This document shows, in pieces, positions 33,876 to 46,203 of a stretch of 64,000 nucleotides of DNA. Source of the DNA: Suillus spraguei. Lineage: Eukaryota > Basidiomycota > Agaricomycetes > Boletales > Suillaceae. Position 1 is the first letter of the stretch. The number at the start of each line of letters is the position of its first letter. The stretch lies in assembly GCA_016800925.1 (NCBI GenBank), contig JABCPU010000336.1, positions 1 through 64,000 of the forward strand. Direction: 5' to 3'. The notes under the pieces were generated by a model that worked only from the letters and a program-made list of their open reading frames with translations, searched no databases and was not told the origin of the DNA. Position numbers and translations under genes: made by a program.

Positions 33876-36201
33876 ATGACTTCCCCTGGTTCAGATTTAC
33901 ACCCAGAACACACCAGCGATGAAGCAGTTCTTGCTAGGTTAGGATACAAGCAAGAGTTTCAGAGGGAGTTTACTCCATTAGAGGTGTGTGGGTCCTCATC
34001 GGAGCCTTTGGCACTATTAACACGTCGTTGCGCAGGTCTTTGGTGTTGCGTTCAGTATCGTGGGGCTCCTTCCATCTATTGCGTATGATGTGTCATTCTA
34101 CCAAGACGAATTGTTTGCTGACACAATGTTGTCTAGGTCGGTGCTCTTCAATGCCATGCCTAACGGTGGTCCTCTCGCGATGGTTTGGGGTGTAAGGCCT
34201 CACGCATTAAGATTATTGAATCCTATACTCATTCCTAGATACAGTGGCTAGTGGCCAGCGCCTTTATCATGTGTATCGGTTTGGCCATGGCCGAACTTGC
34301 GTCTGCAGCACCAACCTCAGGTGGAGTATGTCCCTCATCTTGTCGCTGATACAGGCCCGAACTCTTACAATTATCTAGCTGTATTACTGGACCTATTCAC
34401 TCGCCTCTCCTCGTTGCCGGAATTTCCTCTCGTGGATAGTTGGGTGTAAGTATAATATTTCCTTTTGAAACTCGTATCACTGACACATATCATAATGCAG
34501 ATGCTAATACGATCATGTCTATCGCAGGACTTGGTGAAAAATTCAGTGTACCATGACAAATTGCTTACTGAGTTTCAAAACTAGCCTCAGTGGATTGGGC
34601 ATGCGCGATCCAAATCACAGCGGCAGTTAGCATTGCATCTAGTCAAGTATATGTGACGACCAATGGGCATATCTAGTGAGTATTTTTATGTCTCGTTATG
34701 TGTCGGTTTCCCTGATCCGTCCCAGTGGTATATTTGCAGCGTTGGTGTTATCCCACGCTGTCCTCGTGAGTCTCGGGACGCAAATCCTAGCAAGACTTCA
34801 AAGATTATACATTCTCCTGAATGTGTGGTAGGTGTTGTACTTCCATCTTGTACTATATTCTTCAGGTTCACTGCCTGAAGCAGCCTCTGCTTTATAGTCA
34901 TCATCGCGCTTCCAATCGCAACACCGTCAGAATTCAGAAACAGCGCCAGCTATGCATTCGGGGACTTTACTAACTGTACGTGACATCTACTATTGTACTA
35001 TTGCCATCTCCGTCTCACAGTTGTTGTCAGTGAACGGCTGGCCATCTGTATTTGCGTTCGTATTGAGTCTATTAGCACCTCTCTGGACGATAGGTTTTGC
35101 TTATCCCTTGTCGCTCGTATTTCATTTGACAATCCAACAGGTGGTTATGATTCGAGCGTACACATAAGTGAGGAGGCATCTAATGCCACCAGTGCCATAC
35201 CATGGGCCATTGTGAGTAGCACTAGAAACATTGTGGCTACATACTAATGCACGCAGATTGGCTCCATTGCAGTATCTGCAGCCCTTGGTTGGGGTGCGTG
35301 CCACATCATCCAATACATCTTCACGAATCTAACGGCTTCCAGGCATCAATGTCTCCCTTACATTTTGCATGGGCACCGACCTCGAAGGCATCTTGAATAG
35401 TCCAATAGGTCAACCTATGGCGCAGATATTCTATAACTCTTTTGGGCAAAAAGGAGCGTTAGCCCTTTGGTCTCTCGTCATCGTGGCACAGTGTGTTCTC
35501 CCGACAACAGTCTCCCCGTACTGCTCTAAAATATCAATAGATACATGATGGGATCAAGCGGTCTGCTTGTCGGCTCCCGCCAGACCTTCGCGTTTGCACG
35601 TGATGGTGGCCTTCCCTTCTCGCGATATCTTTACCGGATCAATAGCTACACAAGAACACCAGTTAATACTGTTTGGTTCGATGCTTTACTCGCTCTTATG
35701 ATTGGTCTGCTGGCGTTTGCGAGTACACAAGCTATCGATGCTATGTTTACCCTCTCAGTCACCTCGTCATACATATCGTACATTATACCGATCCTAACCC
35801 GATTCGCTTTCAAGAATGATTTCAAGCCCGGTCCATTTAATCTTGGAAAATTTGTGAGTCCGGAGGTAAATGATGTGATCTTGTGCTTATGTCTCTTGCA
35901 GAGCTTTCCTGTCGCAGCAATCGCCGTGTCATGGATGGTCTTCATGAATATGGTCTTCTTCTTTCCTGCGACCCCACAGACTACCGTGAAAGAGATGAAC
36001 TATACGGTGGTCGTCCTGGGTGGTTTCATGTCCCTCGCTGTTTTCTGGTACTACTGTCCGGTATACGGAGGAGTACATTGGTTCAATGGACCTGTATCAA
36101 ATCTAGCATCAGCCAAGAAAGGGCAAGGTAACGAATCGGCGTCAGAGAAGACAGGGAAAGGGCAAGGAGTAGATGTGTTGATTGAGGATGTACGAGTCTA
36201 G
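33876..36201 (+). CDS. APC-family amino-acid/GABA permease
   Basis: About 525 residues in about 15 exons, start ATG 33876 (MTSPGSDLHPEHTSDEAVLA), stop TAG 36199-36201. Exon 1 is 33876-33983. The chain reads FTPLE-VFGVAFSIVGLLPSIA-SVLFNAMPNGGPLAMVWG, WLVASAFIMCIGLAMAELA, LYYWTYSLASPRCRNFLSW, YGIFAALVLSHAVLVSLG, LNGWPSVFAFVLSLLAPLW, GGYDSSVHISEEASNATSAI, and GSSGLLVGSRQTFAFARDGG, each joined in phase by short GT-AG introns. These are the signatures of the fungal UGA4/amino-acid-choline permease group: 12-helix plasma-membrane or vacuolar uptake of amino acids or amines. The C-tail after YYCPVYGGVHWFNGP is Lys/Glu-rich and cytosolic. The acceptor at 34730 (tcccag) rather than the nearer one restores the frame. 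Substrate cannot be decided from sequence. Confidence 0.9.
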
Positions 36202-37559
36202 TTCTCGAAGTTATTCCATGATATTATCGGATGTGTTGTAACACGGTTATGCCGTGCTTCAGTCCCCAGTCACTCGAAGCCTCCAGAAATACGTTGACTT
36301 GACATGAGTAACACTTTCAATCCATCTCAAAAACCATCAGGACGGCTCGAAAGAGAGCTGGAACGACAAACTGAACCCAAGTAAGCTTTTTATTCAATAG
36401 CACTCATTATCATCACAGGTTGATAGTCAACTAGTATGACCCTTTCCTTCTTTTCTGGATAGCGATCTATACTCATCCCCGAGCTGAGAACGCTGAGCAA
36501 GCATCTATTTCACGGACTCCGAGTCCGAGTCAAATCAGGTGAGGACCTTATGAATCATGAGACTTATAAGTACTGTGGCAGCGACAGTCGCTCGAAGAAT
36601 GAGATTAGGGCAAGCGGGTCTCCAACTTGCAGTCAATTTTAGCATGAAAATGCAAGCATACGCAGACAAATTCCAATCGAAAAAAACCTTCGGCCATCTC
36701 CCTTATATCGCCGTACTTCCGATGATTTCGGTTCCTTATTTATGTAAACCATCGGTTCTTCGATCGTGCTCAAACGGATGGTTGGGGTCAAGAGGAGTTC
36801 ATGGTACCCTGTTATCAGTCGGACCTTACTGGTTCTTTCGAACACCCTCACGGCATTCACAACGAAAAGACCCCAGACTCTACAGAACATGTTCGCTTCA
36901 GTTTATTGTTGCAGCTATTATCAAGCGGTATATAGTAACGACCTTAAGGTATCCTTACTCCCTTCCCTCCCCTTGCTCTTCCCCAACTTGAGCTTGGATA
37001 GCACACGTCGAGACACCCATCAAGCGAACACAATCAAGGTTGTCGAGCAGCCACAAATGATCGATCTCGTGCAGCTCATCAACCGCCCTGATCTTCTGTT
37101 GTCATCGTCTTTAGCTCATCAATGTCTTAGTACTTTTCCCATACCACTCTCATTGCTGACATGGTATTTGGTCTTCAAACATCGTGTCATTTGTATCATA
37201 GTATGCAGTAATGACACCGATGAATGTATCTTGAACTTGAAGTTCACCCCCTTGCGAAGCCTGCTAGTAACCATAAAATGGGTCAGAGTGTCTTGTTGTC
37301 GGTTGGATTGGTTGAGGTGGCGCCCAAGCACAGTGGTTCAAACAACGAGGTTGTGGTATGTTATACTATATTCAATCTAAGTATTCATCCTCATCCACGG
37401 AACGCACCATCAAGAGTACTGAACTGCGAGATACGAACACGGGTGAGGTGGAACGGAATTAGCGAGTCGTCGAACTCGCTGGTCACAACTCAGCATGCAA
37501 TGATATAATCGTGTGCAGTGTGTATCAATCAGTCACAGAACTCACGGAGTGCGGATGAT
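36202..37559. other. Spacer; possible remnant of a small gene
   Basis: At 36304 a start reads MSNTFNPSQKPSGRLERELE followed by a donor (gtaagc), but no convincing continuation is found. Other frames here (36557-37380) have no family match and are probably noise. Confidence 0.35.
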
Positions 37560-38450
37560 ACTTAAGGTGGCTAAAGAGCAAGCAAGCAAAGTCAGTATGC
37601 ATACCCTCATCCGAGTCGCGGGTGACGAGTTTATTGGCGAGCGTAAGACCAGGCATAACTTGAAGATGCGCTCCTCCAGGTGACAACAGTTGGAAGTTGT
37701 ACAAAAGTGTTGAAGTAAGTCGCATGTACCGCCGATCTGATGCACTTTCCAATGATTTATTGCTACTTTCCAATAGTACTCCATCTTCTTCAACACAACA
37801 CTGTTTTCAAGTCCCACAGACGAACCATCTTGTAATATGACTCAGCAACCATCTGTCGTTTATTAGAAAACACTGCGACTTGCCTTGTGGGTTTTGCACC
37901 TCCATCGTCTTCAACACAACACCTATTTTCAAGTCCCTCAGGTGAAACATCCTGTCTTATGGAGGTTGATGGCATTTGGCACTGTTGAGGTGAACTTTGG
38001 AGGGATTGTAGGCGATTTTGGTGAGTGATTCACCAGTTTCTCCCTGCCAGACAATGTCCTCTTCATTAAAATCACCGTTTGCTATCAATTGCCCATCTCG
38101 CGATATCATAAATATTGACACCCCATAGCGATGCCCTTCCATCTGCTTCAACACATCACCTGTCTTCAAGTCCTACATATGAAGCATCTTGTTGTACGAG
38201 CCCATAACCATCTGTCATTTATCAGGGAAAACTGCGACTGCCATAGCAGTGTGGTGAGAGTGAGCTCCAACATTTTACTGGAGGTTGATAGCGTTTGGCG
38301 CGGTCGAGGTGGACTTTGGAGGAATTGTGGGTGTCTTTCTGCCGAGGTGCATGTATTATGCGTTCTATGATGATCCTTCCCAGGACCCTCCTTGACACTA
38401 TACCCTCCCAGTGCATTCATGTGTCCGACTCTTGTCTCCACTCTTCACCT
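37560..38450 (-). pseudogene. Decayed WD40-repeat array
   Basis: On the minus strand at least three WD40 units are readable: DLKTGDVLKQMEGHRYGVS, then SRDGQLIANGDFNEEDIVW, and further left VFSNKRQMVAESYYKMVRLW followed by DLKT. The units are interrupted by TGA and TAG codons and frame changes, and the spacers between them repeat each other (strings such as CTTCAACACAACACCT at 37785, 37911 and 38148). No N-terminal domain (NACHT or other) could be linked. It looks like the remains of a larger repeat protein. Confidence 0.65.
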
Positions 38451-38934
38451 TTCTTGTCAACTTTAATCTCAATGTTCACTTTGATGCTCTCGGCAACTTC
38501 GTATCCTGCAGCTCTTTTCGCTTCACACTCTGCTGCCCCTTAATTCTCGTCGCGCACTCTGGTATCTTTCTCATCTGTTGTAGAATATATTTTTATATTA
38601 TCTGAATATATCTAATTCCAATATTTTGTATAATTTGATAATATTAAAATTATATATCGTCGTCATCATAGTAGTGTACGAAGAGTCAAAAGCATGAGCA
38701 CTCAGGGAACGTGCGACGGCACAAAACAAAACAACACAGCTTCGGCAGCGTTTCGTGCTTTATATATGTAGAAAGAAAGCCGACCGAAGGGGTGTCATGA
38801 TCTAATCATACAGAAACCCAACCAATGAATAAGACTTCCAGAGCCTATTTAAGAAGAGTACATAGTACATACAACCTTCAAATGCATATGCTGCTTTGCG
38901 TCGCAAAATGATCCTATACTTTGGCAATTCCATA
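38451..38934. other. Spacer at the 3' side of the protease homologue
   Basis: AT-rich near 38585-38660; no gene supported. Confidence 0.45.
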
Positions 38935-40380
38935 TTAGTTGGTAGTGGCCGCAGTGAACTCGGTTGCGGAAAAACCGACGCGGGAGTTGGAGGCATCAAA
39001 CACGGTGTAGAAGCGCTGCATGAATACGTTGCCAATGATAAAGTCAAAGGGCCCTCGGTGATATCCCATGCCCATGTCGCGAATAACGAGATATATGAAA
39101 TCCCTCTGAGCTCCAAGAATGTGGTTGAGTGCACGAGGCCATATTTGGGCGTTAGGGGTGAGAGTGAAGATTTGCTGTGCAAAACGGTGAACAAGGGGTG
39201 TGAGTGCTGACAGAATTGACGTACGCCGCCAATATTGAAATTCAGGTTCTCCAGGGCATTGTACTGATTGCCGGTAATAACGAGAAGTCCAGTCGCAGGA
39301 TCTTGTTGACCGCCGGTTACAGCCTGGTACCGCTGAAAAGCCTCTATCGAACGCTAATTAGACCATCATTACTCGCCGCACTCTAGTGGATACACACCGG
39401 TGAGAATATAAATAAAGGTGCTGCTAGAATCGACAATACCAATGGTGGGTTGTAAGATCGGACTGGTCACTGTGGTGCCGTATGTGATGCTCTGATGGAT
39501 ACCCCAATAGTGCGCCGCCACGATGTTGGGGATAGGACTGAAACAAAACAATTGCTATCAGTCTGGATTGATCTAGGAACTGAGGTAGCTTACTACGTGT
39601 ATGTAATTTCATGGATGTGCAAGGTATTGTCAGTTCCACCGAAGGTGAGTTGTCCAGCGGTTTCTCCCTGCGAACCGACGTAGGGCCTGAAAAAGACACC
39701 AAGAATGCCCGCACGAATGATGTTTTGGCCAACCAGGCAGTCAGTGACAGTCGGGATCATCTTTGTAGGCATTTGAGGCAGGGTATTGAATGTCAAGGCA
39801 GCAGGCCCGATGCCAAGGACACCGTCAAAACCGGCGAAGCCCACTACAACATCAGCAACACCGATAGGCAAGACGACGGTGAGCCCAGGACCGACAGTGA
39901 CAGTGTCCAAGTACATCATTCCTATAGACAATCGTAAGCATTTTCAACTTATGATATCATATTGTATGTCACACCGTTCATGAGGTGGCCAGCACCGTAG
40001 TTGACCGATACAGCGTCTGGAGTGCGGACGCTGGTGCCGGTTGCCTGGTACGCAGTACCGGCACCAACCCATGTGTTTGCGCTACCGCTAGCGAGAATCA
40101 ACTTGTCTTCAATAATGCATGAGTAGCCGCATATTTTTTCAGTATTGAACTCACAGCTTGTGGGGGGGCTGCCAATACCAACTGTTATGGTGTAGGTATA
40201 AAACTTGTGTGTCAGAGGAACGTCAACTCGATGTATATCGTGCGCCTCGAGGTTATAAGTACCATTAGAGAAATTTAGCCTACTGGTAATCGGGACGGAG
40301 GTAGGGGAATTGCCAGGTTTTACGGGCGATCCCGTGATTGGCAAAACTAGGAGAAGTGTTAACAATAGAGCGGGGAACAT
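38935..40380 (-). CDS. Secreted aspartic-protease-like protein lacking the first catalytic Asp
   Basis: Multi-exon minus-strand gene from ATG 40380 to the stop at 38935. A signal peptide is seen (MFPALLLTLLLVLPITGSPV). Exon 1 ends at 40155 (ITVGIGSPPTS), intron gtgagt to gaag, then YKLILASGSANTWVGAGTAY. Family members have DTGS at that site; here it is ASGS. The flap Tyr is kept (VNYGAGHLMNG). The second active-site segment reads TIGIVDSSSTFIYI, where relatives have DTGTT, so the Asp stays but the Gly is Ser. The C-terminus, FDFIIGNVFMQRFYTVFDAS and SRVGFSATEFTAATTN, is typical of polyporopepsin-like A1 enzymes. The frame is otherwise open with sound introns, which argues against a plain pseudogene. 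Normal peptidase activity is unlikely; a binding or decoy role is only a guess. Confidence 0.82.
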
Positions 40381-41639
40381 GGCTGACTGGAAAGCAATAT
40401 CATACTCAGTGGCCCATTATATATGTGCTCGCAAATTCAATGATGGCAATGTCGGGCACCTTAGTATTAGCCACGTATGAAGCGTCCCCTCGAAAAAGCG
40501 ATGACGAGATAGTTGCAATCTGAATCGTCACGAGCGTGAGGATTAGCTCCCCGATAAAGTGCGACAAGAGATGGTTTGCTTTAATATATTATACATGCCA
40601 ATACCAGGTGGCAGGAATTTACAATTCACCTGTTTACCCATGGTTCAAATGTCACTATTAATGTATTGACTTGCATCACGTTCATTTCCATAGAGATGCT
40701 GACCTATTCACTATTATTCCCAGGTCATACTGTAACAATGATACATTAAATAACTGTAGTTGTCAATGAAGTCTGATACATTAATTGCTGTGGCTCACAG
40801 GTAATTGTCATCCATAGGGCTGATATGTCAGTGGAGGATCACTCAACACGGTCCTCTAGGCCTGGTACCTGGCCTTCCTTTGATGGCATGATGCTTCTTT
40901 TGACACCAGTTCTTGTGGGTATAATGCATGAAGTCTGCTTACTACAGATACAAGTATTGCATTAACTATGCTTGTTAGCATGTTTAGTCATGCATCAGAG
41001 CATGCTCACTAGCAGAGCTACATTAAGCCTAGTATACTACTGTGTGAACAGTAACCTGAGTATCCGGCTATTTTTCCAGTATGGTCCTCGGTCACTTAAG
41101 AACCTACAATTGCGCGTTTGATGAAAGCCGGTGACATTGCTCAATGATGCTGATATAATACAAGGTACACTACAGAAGCCTAGGAAGATGCGAACCATTG
41201 GTTGGCAGTAGTGCTGCCGAAGTCCGGTTCGGTCCGGTTCTTGTGGCAAATTATTCGAACGCCAAACCGAACCTATGGTTCGGTTCAGCCATTTGGTCGA
41301 ACCCTGGACCGAACATCTCTGAACGCGTTCGGGAGGTCCGGTTCGCGTTCGAACCAGGTTCGACTAAGCTTGCAGACGATGGGCTGCCAATTTTGTTGCA
41401 GAGGTCTCTCAAGACCATGAGAGCTCCACCACACTATTCCCAACACCACGAATGCCATGCGCAAACGCCCAGTGCACATCAGCAACTGCTGACGTGGCTC
41501 AGACGAGTACAGGACGACAGAGGGAGCCCTTTGCCAGTGTTTAACACATATGCCCAGCGCACATCAGCAAATGCTGACGTGGCTTGAACATATGAGAACA
41601 ATACCTGAAGGCGCCAGAATGAGAGGAGCGGAGGTACAG
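40381..41639. other. Spacer without supported gene
   Basis: AT-rich, with CCGGTTCGGTCCGGTTC-type repeats at 41219-41375 that also occur near 13690. Frames crossing them appear only because of the repeat. A short repeated string (GCACATCAGCAA.TGCTGACGTGGCT) occurs at 41475 and 41558. Confidence 0.5.
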
Positions 41640-42150
41640 GCGAGAGCAGACACAAGCAAATAAGCTGAGGCAAGTTCAAACGAGGGGCCCAGACAAGTTC
41701 AAACGAGTGCAGGCAAGCAGACAAATACAGACGAGTCTATGTGAGTCCAAATGAGGGTAGGTAAGCACAGACAAGTCCAGACGGATACAGACGAGTCCAG
41801 ACGAATACAGACGAGTCCATATGAGTTCAAATGAGCATAGGCAAGCACAGACAAATGCATGCAAGTCCAGGCAGGTCCAAACAAGTGCAGGGAAGTACAA
41901 ACAAATGCAGGCAAGTCCAAACGAGTGCAGGCAAGTGCAAAAGAGTGCAGGCAAGCGCAGATGAATGCAGGCAACATGCAAGTCCAGGCAGGTCCAAACG
42001 AGTGCAGGCAAGCACAAACGAATGCAGGCAAGTCCAAACGAGTGCAGGCAAGCGCAGACAAATGCAGGCAAATCCAAACGAGCACAAGGAAACACAAATG
42101 AATGCAGGTGAGTTTAGACAAGTCCAAAAGAGTGCAGGAAGGTTCTGAGA
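41640..42150. repeat. Minisatellite, unit about 10-20 bp
   Basis: Degenerate tandem copies of AAGTCCAAACGAGTGCAGGC and variants (CAGACAAATGCAGGCAAGTC). The array is open in several frames on both strands because the unit lacks stop codons; the predicted cysteine/leucine-rich peptides are artefacts. Confidence 0.9.
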
Positions 42151-42414
42151 AGTGGAACCCTTGGAAGTAGAGCATGGTGGTCTGGCTGTCCATACTACAT
42201 CAGGAAATTCACACATTAGTGGTATTCAAAGTTAGAAAAGTAAAAGAGAAGATCACGCGTTTGGAAAGTTCGCCAACACTATTGAAACTCCGAATTATAG
42301 CTCCGCTTTGCTTACACATTGCCATTAATACTATGCTGATAAGATCACCGAACATGCCTCGCATATTGCTTCGAAAGCAACAACTACGAGCCCTCAAAAA
42401 TACACATGATGACC

Positions 42415-43853
42415 TTGTATTAACACGCTATTAGAGCTCGTCCAACATGCTCTTGACGAGCTTCTTGAGGAACCAGATTCTGAAGATGATTCTTCTGACA
42501 GCAGCAGATCCATCAGCATGTTGGTTTCCTCAATATGTTCGGATGCGTCTTTGGACTCGCTAATGTCAGGTATCACAATGACAAGTGCCTATTCACTTGT
42601 ATCCTTCCAGTCCTCGTCAGATGGGCCAGATATGGCTGGTCAGGCCTTTACAGAGTTCATAGATGCTGTTCGTGCCTTGCATGACGAGGTAGAGATCAGC
42701 CGTGTTCTTCATGCAAGGCCAAAAATTAGCCATGCCCCACAGCTACACCTGCTGCCGAATGGGGGATGCACGCCCTGATAAATTTTGCCGAAACTTTGTG
42801 TATCCCCTGCTGTTTTCGACAAACTTATTGAATGTATCCAGCCGCATGCCATTTTCTATAACAATTCCAACAACTCACAGCTTCCTATACCTATTCAACT
42901 TGCAATTTTTTCAATGGCGTGGGCCACTATGGAAATCCGCCACAACAACAGATCTGGCTGAATGGGCAGGAGTGTCTGTTGGCACTGTGTACAACTGTTT
43001 CAAAAGAGTCATGATTGCAATCTTGAAGCACCATGATGATGCAATCCATTTGATCCACTCAATCAAGAAGATCAGGAGGAATGGAAAAGAGCACAGCAGT
43101 GGGTTGAAGGGAGGACATGCATGCTGGGAATGGTGTGGTGGCTTCCTCTGTGTTGACGGCACCCCTTTCAACTTATTTCAGAAGCCTGGGTGGCATGGGG
43201 AAGGGTTTTTTGACAAAACTCTAACTACTCTCTTACTGCTCAGGTACGTTGATTGTTCTGATTCATTAGACAAACTTACACCTTCTGAAGGTTGTCATTC
43301 TTCCACACAATCTCGTGTCATTGACTATGTGATTGGTGTACCTGGTAGCCTTCACGACTCAAATGTTTTTGGATGAACGAGGGTCGCTCAAACCCAGACC
43401 ATTTTTTTGGGGCAAACCAGTGGCTGTGGGCCAACTCTGCATATGCATCGCAGATATGGTGTGTGACACCATTCAAATGACCACCTGGGGGAGCATTGAT
43501 GAGGGACCAGAAAACTTTCAATTATCACCTTTCTAAAGTAAGTACTACATCATCTTCATATGGTTGTGATCTTGCGGATGGATGGCTTGGGAATATCGCT
43601 CACTTACATACTTTTAGGTTTGCATTTGGTCTGAACACTTTTTCAGTTCATTCAAGGGCAGATTTCAGAGCCTATGTGAGCTTTGGTTTCCGATCCAAGG
43701 CAAGAAAGAACTGGATTACTCTAACGTGTGGATCTGCTGTTGTCTAATATTGCACAACATGATCATTGAGATCGAGGAGGCTCTTGGCATTGCAAGTACT
43801 GGTAATGATTTTTATGAGGAACTGACTGGGCAGAGGATGAATCTGAATGAGGA

Positions 43854-43884
<31 letters not shown>

Positions 43885-43971
43885 AGGCAGGGCGACAAGA
43901 CTTATATTGGGACAGCGGGGCAAGAATTTCGTAATGCTTTAATGGCGCATTTGCTTCATATGCTTCAGTAG
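42415..43971 (+). pseudogene. Harbinger transposase (DDE_Tnp_4 type), broken
   Basis: The N-terminal part includes LDELLEEPDSEDDSSDSS and, shifted in frame, VSPAVFDKLIECIQPHA then NNSNNSQLPIPIQLAI. A long frame follows with WAGVSVGTVYNCFKRVM, the first catalytic segment FLCVDGTPFNLFQKPGWHG and the second IDYVIGVPGSLHDSN. An intron lies near 43244-43290. Damage: frame changes near 42760-42930 and 43312; the segment WANSAYASQIWCVTPFK has Asn where relatives usually have Asp, and the next codon is TGA (43468-43470) where Arg is expected. The last exon, LILHNMIIEIEEALG, ends in a Glu-rich run and LLHMLQ. Not functional. Confidence 0.8.
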
Positions 43972-44109
43972 ATGTAGCAACAACATTCACAGTACTTGAA
44001 CAACAGATTACCAATGAAAACATAATGAAAATGACATGTAAAGTAGCAAACCAAGAGAACATGCAACAAGCAATGCATGAAGATGACAACACAATACCCA
44101 GTTATAATC

Positions 44110-44671
44110 CAAGCCTCCACTCCATTGTGATGCACTGAATCCTTGCTTCCTCCTCTTCTTGACATGCATGGGTGAGCTCAAGCTCAAGCTTTGCACGTTC
44201 CATTTGTTGACCCATGAGCTCGCATTTGTGTAAGTGGCCCTGCTCGGTGAGATGCATGGCATGTTCTCATTCATCATGAGCATTGCGTACTTTAAGTTCC
44301 CTGGCACACATGTCGCTCTCAAGCTTCAATCGCTTGTAGCGATTGTGCTCAGCACAACCATCGCACTTTTCGCTGACTTGCTGCATCAGTGCCTGCGCAG
44401 TCTCAGAGAGCCACTCAGCGGCAGTGGTATTGGAAGCTTGATCGTTGTTGGCACACTTACGAGACGGGGGATGAGATGAGGTAGCTTGAGGTGATGAGCT
44501 ACAAGCAGATCCTCCAGACAGCTTCATAATTTGAGACATCGGACGTCCTTGAGCAGGACTTCCACCATGTGAATCAACCTGCAAACCCTTCATTGCATTG
44601 CTGGCACTGACATCAGAGTCAGAGTCATTTGGCGTGGTGCTGTGGTTAAAAACTGGTCTCTTGAAGTCCAA
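44110..44671 (-). pseudogene. Harbinger accessory protein (second gene), with premature stop
   Basis: Minus-strand frame: Ser-rich segment from 44671 (MDFKRPVFNHSTTPNDSDSD), then SETAQALMQQVSEKCDGC and ARELKVRNAHDE. A TGA follows, but the same frame continues EHAMHLTEQGHLHKCELMG, QQMERAKLELELTHACQEEE and ARIQCITMEWRLGL before the next stop. The tail is a coiled coil of the kind seen in the Myb/SANT-like partner of Harbinger transposases, which binds DNA and helps import the transposase. The TGA is most simply a mutated CGA. The DNA-binding half upstream (44672-44880) is not clearly readable. Confidence 0.6.
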
Positions 44672-44880
44672 AAAAAAAGGATATTGGCCGTCAGACTGGT
44701 TGTCATGTGGATGTTACAAGAACACCTTCTTGCGCCCCTACTATCATTTTTCCTCCTATGCGTTGCTGTCCACTCTTGTCCCAACGAGGCCTCCATCCTC
44801 ATCCTCCGCTACCTCGTCTGGCTTGCCATTGTCACCCTGTACCTCGCCTACGCTCACCTCCTCCATTGTCACTGAACATG

Positions 44881-45405
44881 CCCTCTTTGCACGTCTTCTA
44901 CCTCCTTCGTGCCTATACGCGCTTCAAGTGCCTCTTCTGCTCTCATCACATTACCTTGTGCTTCAACACACACACTATCTTGGTTCACGGGAACCCCCAT
45001 CTGCTCTCAAGGACATCTTGTTATCATCTTATGCTTTATCCCTTTATTGTTTACCTTTCTTGACTCGTGCATCGCCTCATTGGCTCATACCCTTTATACC
45101 TTTGGCTCCACACTTATGACTCCTTCGCACACATGTGCATTCTCATTGGTCGATATGCCTCTGACTCGTTCACGAGCATGCGTCCTCTTATTGGCTATCT
45201 GACTCCATACTTAATCCAGTGATACTTACGTATTTGTGCTCCGCCTCAATCTTACATATAAATATGTGCAGATAGCCTTTGTACTTCTTTAACTTGAATC
45301 CACTTGATCTTTGACCCTGAACTTCTTTCAATAAGCTTTTCATAAGCTTATTGTCACTATTCAAACTTTGTAGAAGCTCATTGCTTCTACATCTTTGATC
45401 GTCGT
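44881..45405. other. Spacer between Harbinger element and chromovirus
   Basis: C/T-rich sequence; no supported gene. Confidence 0.4.
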
Positions 45406-46153
45406 TGTCATATACCATACTTCTAATCTCAGATCCGATCAATTCCATATCTGTCCGGTCCACAGATCCTGCCGGACCACCCATCCGAATGTGCTCACTT
45501 CTCGCACCTTAACTCCCTTGTGTATATCTGCGCCTATCTCCTTTCGTCATTCCTCCTGTTTCCGGTATTCCGGCTGTTTATATTTCCGTCCTGTGTTACT
45601 GATTTGTTTCCTGTGTTCATTTCCGATTCATGCTTACTGATCCGCTGTGCATTAACTAATAGACTTCCGTTACACTTCGTACATAGCCCTTGGTCCCGGA
45701 CTTGCTGATTATCCGTCTTAGATACTTACATTATATAAACCACTTGTAGATCTCCATAGAACCTTAGTTCGAATATCATCTTAGATTCTACTCATTCTGC
45801 CTCCTCCGGACTTAAGCCACTTTCCGCTTTAAGTCACCTTCCGAGACTTAGGATTGATTCCTATAGTCTACATCTCTGACTCTATCTTCGGATAGTCCAT
45901 CTCTGTTAGTTTCTAGTTAGGAACTCGTTCCGAAACTAGCCTTAATCTCTGTCCTCTCCTTACGTTCCGAATAACCTTCGGACGTATCATATCCGACACC
46001 TTCGGACACCCGGATCCGTCACGCAACTCCTTCCGGGTCTTCGGACGAATAACTCCTCCCTGAAATAAGGGGCATTACTCGAGAAAGGGGCACAGTGCAC
46101 GAACTGAGGCCGAAGCCCTTCAGATCTCTCTATCCTTGAGTACATTCTTAACA
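45406..46153 (+). repeat. 5' LTR of chromovirus copy 1
   Basis: Starts TGTCATATACCATACTTC and ends GTACATTCTTAACA, a TG...CA LTR of 748 bp. The same sequence recurs at 52514, 53255-53832 (inverted), 56521-57290 (inverted) and as tails at 57356 and about 59875. No clear tRNA primer site was recognised after it. Confidence 0.9.
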
Positions 46154-46203
46154 GTATATTCAACTCAAACCTTCCCAAGTAACTTTTAAACCATCCCATA
46201 TCA

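Larger units (their letters stand above)
42198..44880 (+). mobile_element. Inactive PIF/Harbinger-type DNA transposon
   Basis: The left end CATCAGGAAATTCACACATT (42198-42217) is identical to the MITE end at 29484. Inside lie a DDE transposase pseudogene (+) and a second convergent gene (-), the usual two-gene Harbinger plan. No matching right end was found before the chromovirus LTR at 45406, so the right border is approximate and may be lost. Confidence 0.7.

Noticed and set aside
36557..37380. Two overlapping plus-strand frames of 144 and 204 codons
   Set aside because: No family resemblance and no coherent exon chain with neighbours.
41676..42216. Cys/Leu-rich proteins of 130-165 codons on the minus strand
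   Set aside because: They come from the minisatellite: the same short words repeat in every frame.
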